Shown: piece by piece, positions 57,587 to 64,000 of the stretch
Layout of the letters: each line of letters opens with the position of its first letter
How positions within the stretch are numbered: the stretch's first letter is position 1
Assembly: GCA_030272585.1 (NCBI GenBank)
Contig: BSYQ01000002.1
Location: 3,658,001-3,722,000, forward strand
DNA: 64,000 bases
Origin: Bryopsis sp. KO-2023
Taxonomy: Eukaryota; Chlorophyta; Ulvophyceae; Bryopsidales; Bryopsidaceae
Direction of reading: 5' to 3'
The notes under the pieces: generated by a model
The model's input: the letters and a program-made list of their open reading frames with translations, nothing else
Databases searched by the model: none
What the model was told of the DNA's origin: nothing
Made by a program: the position numbers and the translations under genes

Positions 57587-58170
57587 GTGGTAGGGTTGGG
57601 TTTATGTGAAGAAAGGGGGGTACTTGATCACGTAAGAACTGGAAATCTTGCAATCATGAAGAGTAGTTTCAAGGTGATTGAGATAACGAAAATTGTTCGA
57701 ATTTTCTCCTTCGCGCTGCTATCAACAACTTGCGAGATTTATCGCTTTAACAAAAAGAAACAACCGTCCGAATCTCAATCTTGGGGTATAATTCTCGATC
57801 AGGATGGAGAACGAGCAATTTAGGATCAACTTGTTAATATTTTGTTTTCAAAACGCGCACTTTTATGTTCCAGCATTTTAATGATGATTAAAGAATAAAG
57901 TATTTTTTGAGAGAGGCGAGGATCAACTAAATGGAAGGGATGGAATACAATGATCAATTGGATGGAAAAGATACAGTTTGATGAGGTTGTTATGAGTGTT
58001 GGAAAGTCTCATCCTCTGAGTATAGGAGAGAATTGTTGAATGCATTCATCATTGAGCGTTGTAACAGTCACAAGGGGAAAACACTTCGACACACGAAACA
58101 AAACGAAACCTTACACGAACACCAACAACAAGACAACCGCCGCCGACTCCTTAAACCCCAAGCAAGCCTA

Positions 58171-58240
58171 ATCCGCGGCCCTGACGTAGTGCCTAGGACT
58201 CCAGCCGCGGATGTCCCTGGTTCAAATCCCACTAACTACT
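58171..58240 (+). other. tRNA-like sequence (A/B-box-like)
   Basis: CCTGGTTCAAATCCCAC carries a B-box (GGTTCAAATCC, 58219-58229). An A-box-like CCCTGACGTAGTGCCTAGG lies about 35 bases upstream. The T-stem is only partly paired, so it is not a clear tRNA gene. Seen antisense to the chromovirus. Confidence 0.3.
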
Positions 58241-58440
58241 GCCCCATTCTACACCTCCTGTACCCCTCCCTCGACTCCACTCTAACCTCACACTCACGTC
58301 ACACTAGTCACCCCGCGGGTCACATCGTGAGTCAATTCAATCCCCTCCCATTACTCCCGAATCTCCCGAGAGCGACACCTATTACCTAATCCGGTATATA
58401 GGCGCCCTCTCCCCCAAGTTAAAATAAGAAGCGAACTCAG

Positions 58441-58515
58441 GACACCCGGCTCAGAGTAGATTACATCTATTCTGGCCCAGGTGACCTGAGTTCGAATCTC
58501 AGCCACTACCACCAC
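58441..58515 (+). other. tRNA-like sequence with a perfect T-arm
   Basis: CTGAG-TTCGAAT-CTCAG (58487-58503) is a perfect 5-bp T-stem with a canonical loop, followed by CCACTACCACCA. GGCTCAGAGTAGATTAC upstream resembles an A box. No matching acceptor 5' strand (GTAGTGG) is found, so it is a tRNA-derived repeat or pseudo-tRNA. On the retroelement strand it reads TGGTGGTAGTGGC, which looks like a primer-binding site. Confidence 0.35.
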
Positions 58516-58783
58516 TAATCCCACACCTAAAGAACTGCTACAAACTCCCCCTGACCTGAAGTAACTGCCCTAGGGCTGCAGGTCACTAACAAAGCAGTTC
58601 AAAACAACAAACCTTGAAAGCAAGAAAAACAAAAACAACAACTGGCCCTAGAGGAGGCCCAACTCCCAGCCACAACACAAAATCCCCTGGTGTTCCCTCA
58701 GCCCCTCTTACCTAGTAGCTCGAAGCGAAACCAGCCCTCATCTGAATCTGCAAAATCCTTGACTAACACTTCCCAGTTCTCCT

Positions 58784-61700
58784 CTAAGTCCACCCCCAGA
58801 CCTGCTTCTCTAAATCTGTGGGCACCAACTGGTGCTGCTGGAAATACTCTGCTGCCACCTCCCCACAGTTCTCTAAATTCTTGACAGGCTCCCAACTGTC
58901 ATGGGCCCTGTCATATCCTAACCATCTGATCAGAAATTCTCTTTTAGCCCTCCCTCTGCCTCTAGAAACATTTCTGTGAGAGAGAAATTCCTGAACCTGG
59001 AATTCTTCCTCCCCTTCCACCAAATCAGGTGGAGGAGGAACCTCTTCTCTCTCACCAAACTGATCATCCACAAAATACCTTCTGAGCTTTGAAATATGGA
59101 ATATTGGATGGATTTTCCAGTGAAGAGGTAAATCAATTTTGTAAGCAACCTGACCCACAGTTTCTAAGACTGGAAATGGCCCTATAAATCTGGGCATCAG
59201 TTTCCTAACCCCTCCACCAGCTAGCTCTAGATCCTTAGTGCTCAACAGCACTTGATCCCCAACTGCAAATGAATCCACTCTTCTATTCTGATCAGCATTT
59301 GTTTTCTGTCTCACCTGGGCTCTTTTGATGTGGCATTTGGCATCTTCCAAATCCACCTTGAGATTCCTTAACAGCTCTTCAGCCCCCACCACTGGGGACT
59401 GGATTTGCTTCCTTCCTAAAAGTGCAACTGGCACCAGAGGTTCTTCCCCTGTATTCAAAAAGAAAGGACTATAACCAGTAGAGGACTGCTTCCCCTGGTT
59501 ATAGGCAAATTCTGCAGCAACTAATTTTAAGTCCCACTCCTTCTGCCTATGATCCACATAGGCCCTTAAACTCTCCTCTAACACCCTATTGAGCCTCTCT
59601 GTTTGCCCATCAGTTTGTGGGTGCCTGGAACTGGACATATGTAATTCAGTTCCAGCCAGGCTCATCAAAGATTTCCACAGGGCAGAAATAAATCTCCCAT
59701 CCCTGTCTGACACTAGATTTTGGGGCATCCCATGATACCTCCAGACCTGACTAAAGAAAAGTTCTGCAATGCCCTGAGCCCCTATAGTTCCTTGAGTAGC
59801 GCAGAAATGAGCCATCTTGCTCATTCTGTCCACAAACACTACTATAGCATCATTTCCCCTAGCTGTCCTGGGCAGGCCTGTAATTAGATCTAAACTGACA
59901 CTACTCCACCTCCTCTCTGGAATAGGAAGAGGCTGGAGATCCCCTGCTACCTGCTGAGTAGAACTTTTTACCCTCTGGCAAATGGGACAAGTTCTACAGT
60001 ACTGCCCCACATCCTGACTGATGCCTTTCCACCAAAAATACTGACTGACTGTGCTAAGGGTTCTTTCTTTGCCCTTATGACTCCCTAGAGGATTGTCATG
60101 GCATTCTTTTAACACTGTCTGCCTCAAAACCTTTGGCAGATCAATCCTGTTTTCAGCAGTCTGTAAAACTCCATCACACACTTTATAAACTGCTTGTGTC
60201 TGGGTGTCAGTGACTAACCTGTCCAGTATAGCCTTGCACTTTTCATCCTCCTGTTGATGTTTGATCATTGCCTCAGCACCCCACTGAGACACAGGCTGAA
60301 GAGTAGAAGACTCTAAGCTGTTGATCTGTGATTTCCCTTGTCCTGTATTCCCCTGAATACCTTCTCTTTCTGTCTTGACATCCCCTGATGTCATCAATCC
60401 TGTTTTCCCTCCAGTCTGATTCCCAGAACCCAACACCAACCTGGAGCCCAATGGTTTATAGAGGGTATCCCCAAAATTCAGCTCCTCATTTGGGTCATCA
60501 CCCCAAGCCCCAAAACCTTGGTATTTCTGAACTGCAGCCTGCTGGTCCCCATCCAGCTGGCTAGAAAGAGGTTCCTTTGATTCTGTAGAACAGCCTGATG
60601 CCTGTCCCACACCTCCCCCTCCACTGCCTTGAGAATCAGGAGAGGCATGTGGACATCTGGACAGTGCATCAGCTACAACATTGTCCTTATCAGGCACATG
60701 GACTGTTGTGAATCTATATGGAGCTAAGAATTCTACCCACCTGGCCTGCCTTCTACTGAGATGCTGCTGACTATCTAACCAGACTAAAGACTGATTATCA
60801 GTTCTGAGAATAAATTCCCTCCCCTCTAAATAGGCCCTCCACTTCCTAAGACAGTGGACTATTGCTAGCAGTTCAATCTCATGAACTGGGTACCTAGTTT
60901 CTGCATCAGAAAGTTTGTGGCTTTCAAAAGCCACAGGATGCAACCCATCTGGATGCTCCTGCATCAGTACTCCCCCTACCCCAGTAAGACTTCCATCTGT
61001 TGCTACTACCCAAGGCAAACCTTCCTGTGGATGTGCTAAAACTGGAGCAGAAATAAGAGCCTGTTTTAGAGCAGCAAAACTCTTCTGTTCTGCCTCCCCC
61101 CAAATCCAATCCTGCTGAGCTCTAGTAAGGTTAGTTAAGGCTGCTGCCTTCCCACTGAACTGTGGAACAAACCTTCTGTAAAAAGAACAAAGTCCCAGGA
61201 AGGACCTAATGTCATGTACATTCCTGGGTACAGGCCAATCCCTGATTGCTGTTTGCTTGTCAGCCATGGGCTGAACTCCTGCTGGGGAGATCCAATTCCC
61301 CAGAAAATCTACTTCTTTTACCCCTACTGCTGACTTCACTAATTTTGCATACAACCTGTATTTTCTCAGGGCTGCCAATACTAACCTCATGTGCTCTGCA
61401 TGCTGCTGTGGGGTCTCTGAATAAATCAGAATATCATCTAAAAACACCTGCACAAACTTATCTATATAAGGGGCCAGCACCTCATTCATCATGTGCATAA
61501 AATGGCCAGGTGCCCCACTTAATCCCATGGGCATCACTAAGAATTCAAACTGCCCATATTTAGTCCTAAATGATGTTTTTTCTACATCCTCTGGAGCTAC
61601 CCTTAGCTGCCAGAACCCAGCCCTTAAGTCTACCTTACTGAAAAATCTAGCAGAGGACATCCTGTCCAGCATTTCATCCATCCTAGGGATGGGAAACTGA

Positions 61701-63421
61701 GTAACCTTGGTGGCCTTATTAAGGGCCCTAAAATCAACACAAAATCTAAGTGCCCCCCCAGGTTTTGGGACAAAAAGAACAGGTGACCCAAAAGGACTAT
61801 GACTGGGTCTAATCATGTTTTTCTCTAATAAATAGTCTAACTGCTGCCTAAGAGCATCTAATTCTTTTGGGCTCTGCTTATATAAAGGTCCAAAAATGGG
61901 TCTACTACCCTCCTTCAAAGGTATCTTCATATCAAAGTCCCTATGGGGTGGCAGGGTGCTAGGTAAATCAGCTGGAAATACATCCTTGTATTCCAGCAGC
62001 ACTTCCCTCAAATCTGCCAGCTCACTATCCAGGCCATCCACCATTTCCTGCAACTTAGAATCAACACCATCCTCAGTGGCATCTACAGGAGTGGATTCCC
62101 CTGGATTCCTAGCTGGACTGGTATGAGAAACACCTGAAACTGTAGCCAGATCTGCCTGATTTCCTAATCCCAAACTTTGCTCTTTTCCCCCTGAATTTAC
62201 CTGCTCTTTTCCATCAGTTCTGACCTTCCTAACCAAGACTAGAAAAGCCTGAGACCTCTGCACAGGATCAGCTAAACAATCCTTAGCCTGATTTGCTGTC
62301 AGCAGATTTAATTCCACCCCAGCAGACTCAGCTGCTAGAGCAGAAGACTGAGCTACAAAACCTTGCAGCCTCAGCACTGGTCTCCCTTCTCTTTTCACAG
62401 AAACTACATGTGACCTCCAGTCAATCTGGGGGTTATAATCCACAAGCCAGGGCTTCCCAAAAATCACCCTGTGCTTGAGGTCTGGCATCATCCAGAATTT
62501 TCTTTTTATCACCCAGTCCCCCAGCCTAATCCTAACCAAAGCTTGTTTCTTTAAGGTCAATTCTGACCCATCTGCTAATTCAACTGCAATAGGTGAGACT
62601 GAGAAAATCTTGGCTGAATTCTGGTGAGCTAATTCAGCATCTATGAAATCTGCTGTAGCCCCACTGTCTATAAGACATTGAACTGATGTCTGGGGCAGCT
62701 TACCTCTGATGTACAGGAGTGTGTTCCTGATACTCAAACTTCCTACTGACCCCAACTTCAGTGTTCCCCCTATTTCCTGATCTTCTACACCCTTCAGGTT
62801 TTCTTTCTGTTCTGATTTTTCTGTACTTGATTCTTTTTCCCCTGTAGTCTGTAATTTTTCTTGTGGATCCCCTATCCTGTCTGAAAAATACACCCTCCCA
62901 GGAACCTGAACAGAAGCTTCAGACTGACTTCCAGTCTGGACAGTACCTAGCTGCTGGGGCTGTGTTACTGAAGGTGTAGAACATGAGTTTGGATGATCCA
63001 GATCAGGTCTGATTTTCACCCACTGCCCAGTGCTGTCCCTTGTAGCTACTAAGGGTCTGGTCACAGCACCCTGACTCAAAGATCCTCCCCCAAACTTCTC
63101 TAAAACTTCCTCTAGCTTATTCAAAACTTCCCCGGTACAGTAACGACTCTTTTGACTAAGGTCCCCCGAAACTGTCTCTGCCTTGGTCGTCTCTGACTGC
63201 TTCGACAGCTCTGACGGCTTGGTCTGCTCTGACGGCTTGGACTGCTTGGACTGCTCTGACGTCTCTGCCTGTACTCGCTCGTTCTGCTCTGCATCCGGGT
63301 TAGTATCTTCGTCACTAGGCCCCCGAACCAGGCCTAGTTCTTCCCGTTTCCCTGCTGCTTTCCTTTTCCGTCCTTCTGTTTCTTCCTGCACTGTGCAGCC
63401 CAGTGTCCCACCTTGCCACAA
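58784..63421 (-). CDS. pol: Chromovirus Pol: protease, reverse transcriptase, RNase H, integrase, chromodomain
   Basis: The frame is open from 63421; after -1 frameshifting, Pol is entered near 63345. Numbering from 63421 gives 1,545 residues. A Ser/Lys/Gln-rich linker spans 45-90. The protease has CLIDSGATADFI (DSGA 252-255). The reverse transcriptase runs about 500-710 with VFLDDILIYS (catalytic Asp 662-663). RNase H runs about 795-925 with ATDGS, HEIELL, RTDNQS and ADALSR. The integrase has an HHCC finger (ECHDNPLGSH, YCRTCPICQR; about 1108-1148) and DDE residues D1178 (SLDLITG), D1239 (VSDRDGRF) and E1275 (GQTERLNR). The chromodomain lies at about 1474-1528 (REFLIRWLGY, DSWEPVKNLE). It copies element RNA and integrates the DNA; the chromodomain may target marked chromatin. 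Only one CpG occurs in 58728-63132. Confidence 0.95.
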   Translation of the reverse strand: MWQGGTLGCTVQEETEGRKRKAAGKREELGLVRGPSDEDTNPDAEQNERVQAETSEQSKQSKPSEQTKPSELSKQSETTKAETVSGDLSQKSRYCTGEVLNKLEEVLEKFGGGSLSQGAVTRPLVATRDSTGQWVKIRPDLDHPNSCSTPSVTQPQQLGTVQTGSQSEASVQVPGRVYFSDRIGDPQEKLQTTGEKESSTEKSEQKENLKGVEDQEIGGTLKLGSVGSLSIRNTLLYIRGKLPQTSVQCLIDSGATADFIDAELAHQNSAKIFSVSPIAVELADGSELTLKKQALVRIRLGDWVIKRKFWMMPDLKHRVIFGKPWLVDYNPQIDWRSHVVSVKREGRPVLRLQGFVAQSSALAAESAGVELNLLTANQAKDCLADPVQRSQAFLVLVRKVRTDGKEQVNSGGKEQSLGLGNQADLATVSGVSHTSPARNPGESTPVDATEDGVDSKLQEMVDGLDSELADLREVLLEYKDVFPADLPSTLPPHRDFDMKIPLKEGSRPIFGPLYKQSPKELDALRQQLDYLLEKNMIRPSHSPFGSPVLFVPKPGGALRFCVDFRALNKATKVTQFPIPRMDEMLDRMSSARFFSKVDLRAGFWQLRVAPEDVEKTSFRTKYGQFEFLVMPMGLSGAPGHFMHMMNEVLAPYIDKFVQVFLDDILIYSETPQQHAEHMRLVLAALRKYRLYAKLVKSAVGVKEVDFLGNWISPAGVQPMADKQTAIRDWPVPRNVHDIRSFLGLCSFYRRFVPQFSGKAAALTNLTRAQQDWIWGEAEQKSFAALKQALISAPVLAHPQEGLPWVVATDGSLTGVGGVLMQEHPDGLHPVAFESHKLSDAETRYPVHEIELLAIVHCLRKWRAYLEGREFILRTDNQSLVWLDSQQHLSRRQARWVEFLAPYRFTTVHVPDKDNVVADALSRCPHASPDSQGSGGGGVGQASGCSTESKEPLSSQLDGDQQAAVQKYQGFGAWGDDPNEELNFGDTLYKPLGSRLVLGSGNQTGGKTGLMTSGDVKTEREGIQGNTGQGKSQINSLESSTLQPVSQWGAEAMIKHQQEDEKCKAILDRLVTDTQTQAVYKVCDGVLQTAENRIDLPKVLRQTVLKECHDNPLGSHKGKERTLSTVSQYFWWKGISQDVGQYCRTCPICQRVKSSTQQVAGDLQPLPIPERRWSSVSLDLITGLPRTARGNDAIVVFVDRMSKMAHFCATQGTIGAQGIAELFFSQVWRYHGMPQNLVSDRDGRFISALWKSLMSLAGTELHMSSSRHPQTDGQTERLNRVLEESLRAYVDHRQKEWDLKLVAAEFAYNQGKQSSTGYSPFFLNTGEEPLVPVALLGRKQIQSPVVGAEELLRNLKVDLEDAKCHIKRAQVRQKTNADQNRRVDSFAVGDQVLLSTKDLELAGGGVRKLMPRFIGPFPVLETVGQVAYKIDLPLHWKIHPIFHISKLRRYFVDDQFGEREEVPPPPDLVEGEEEFQVQEFLSHRNVSRGRGRAKREFLIRWLGYDRAHDSWEPVKNLENCGEVAAEYFQQHQLVPTDLEKQVWGWT
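63314..63352 (-). promoter_or_regulatory. Programmed -1 ribosomal frameshift signal at the gag-pol junction
   Basis: The slippery heptamer G GGA AAC (63352-63346) is in the correct gag phase. It is followed by a 7-base spacer (63345-63339) and a perfect 8-bp stem ACTAGGCC / GGCCTAGT (63338-63331 and 63321-63314) with a 9-base loop. The gag TAG (63336-63334) lies inside the stem. Slipping back one base leads straight into the pol frame (KREELGLVRG). Confidence 0.85.
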
Positions 63422-64000
63422 TAATTGCAGACATCTTTTTTCCTTTTTTCGTGTTTTTTAGATGCTGCTGCGCCGAGGTCCATTGGGTCTCCCTGCTGCT
63501 GCTGTTGGTTCGGACGATTGTACTCGTTACCTCCTCCACTTCTTCCTGACGCCCGGTCAGCCTGCAACGCGTAGTGCATTGCGTCCTCCAGGTTACGGGG
63601 ATCCTGCAGAAAGACGTGGCTACGTATTTTCCCGGTGAGGCTGTTCACGAATATATGAGTCTGGTCGTCTGAACCCATCGTCGGAACTCTGAGCAGGAGC
63701 TTCTGAAACTGAGCCATGTGGTCTCGTAAACTGCCCTTCTTATGGGAAAGACGATAAATCGCATCCCTGGCACTTTGCGCCTTGTCGAATGGGTCAAAAT
63801 AGGAAACCAGGTCGGCAGTGAAAGTGTTCCAGCAGGTTGCCAAGGTCGGGTTGGATCGCTTTTGCAGGTTAAACCACTCTAACGCACTCTGGCGAAGGAG
63901 CGTTGAGGCGAACAGCACCCTTTTGTCGTCGGTACATCCTGCTGCCTCAAGGTAAGTCGTCAATGCTTCCACCCAGTCCGCCGCACTTTCGCCTGTTTTT
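63334..64000 (-). CDS. gag: Chromovirus Gag, 5' part cut by the window edge
   Basis: The frame is open to the edge of the window. A retrotransposon-gag (capsid-like) domain is visible: ALEWFNLQK, WNTFTADLVSYF, DAIYRLSHKKGSLRDHMAQF, LRVPTMGSDDQTHIFVNSLT and DAMHYALQAD. A Gln-rich linker then leads to a zinc knuckle CNYCGKVGHWAAQC (CX2CX4HX4C), followed by a Lys-rich tail ending GNGKN-TAG. It would form the virus-like particle and bind element RNA through the knuckle. It overlaps the pol frame by 88 bases and is joined to it by the frameshift signal. CpGs are frequent here, unlike in pol. Confidence 0.92.
   Translation of the reverse strand, partial: KTGESAADWVEALTTYLEAAGCTDDKRVLFASTLLRQSALEWFNLQKRSNPTLATCWNTFTADLVSYFDPFDKAQSARDAIYRLSHKKGSLRDHMAQFQKLLLRVPTMGSDDQTHIFVNSLTGKIRSHVFLQDPRNLEDAMHYALQADRASGRSGGGNEYNRPNQQQQQGDPMDLGAAASKKHEKRKKDVCNYCGKVGHWAAQCRKKQKDGKGKQQGNGKN

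Larger units (their letters stand above)
57595..58783 (-). other. 3' non-coding region, probably including the 3' LTR of the chromovirus
   Basis: It follows the pol stop on the minus strand. A purine run near 58410-58430 (minus GGGGGAGAGGG) is a possible polypurine tract. The 5' LTR lies outside the window, so LTR borders cannot be fixed. Unlike pol, this stretch has normal CpGs. Confidence 0.4.
58784..64000 (-). mobile_element. Ty3/gypsy chromovirus, coding part intact, 5' end outside the window
   Basis: Gag and Pol are open and overlap in the -1 relation. The domain order protease, reverse transcriptase, RNase H, integrase, chromodomain defines a chromovirus. There are no stops or frameshifts in more than 5 kb of coding sequence, in contrast to every other retroelement trace in the window, so this is a recent insertion. 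Its pol has almost no CpG. Confidence 0.93.

Noticed and set aside
58441..58515. A functional tRNA gene
   Set aside because: Only the T-arm is convincing; no acceptor 5' strand pairs with the 3' side and the anticodon arm is poor.

Overview
This is nuclear DNA of a eukaryote. It has GT-AG spliceosomal introns (the split hAT transposase and the carbohydrate-binding-module gene), eukaryotic transposon classes, long A/T- and C/G-homopolymer tracts, and no operons or ribosome-binding sites. I cannot name the species. A secreted CBM3-like protein plus chromovirus, hAT and pogo elements would fit an alga or another protist, and a fungus is not excluded. Layout: positions 1-9,000 look like a genic segment: a truncated secreted cellulose-binding-type gene on the minus strand, a coiled-coil gene at 5.4-6.3 kb on the minus strand, and two poorly resolved multi-exon candidates on the plus strand. 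A CTCT/ACAAGTA minisatellite at 9.7-10.05 kb marks the change to a gene-poor, transposon-dominated tract running to the end of the window. Within that tract three elements look young and intact: a hAT transposon (12328-14980, 630-aa transposase, exact 8-bp target duplication), a pogo-type transposon (25895-28454, 597-aa transposase, perfect 26-bp terminal repeats) and a Ty3/gypsy chromovirus (58784 to beyond 64000, Gag and Pol joined by a -1 frameshift signal). Around them lie short non-autonomous relatives: two internally deleted pogo MITEs, three hAT-type MITE families (four copies whose 8-bp target duplications I could read exactly), and a mariner relic with 29/30-matching terminal repeats. 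Between these are old coding relics: reverse transcriptase fragments, a chromodomain, and coiled-coil or gag-like frames. Several stay in one frame for over 100 codons, interrupted only by stops that single C-to-T or G-to-A transitions explain, as in RIP-like or deamination-driven decay. The most striking observation is that the Pol coding region of the intact chromovirus has one CpG in about 4.4 kb, while its Gag, its flanks and the decayed tract keep ordinary CpGs. The edge is abrupt and lies inside one uninterrupted reading frame. Other notable points are a canonical C-terminal PCNA-binding (PIP-box) motif in the pogo transposase, a GGGAAAC slippery site followed by an 8-bp stem that contains the gag stop codon, and a pogo insertion that splits a tRNA-like sequence.
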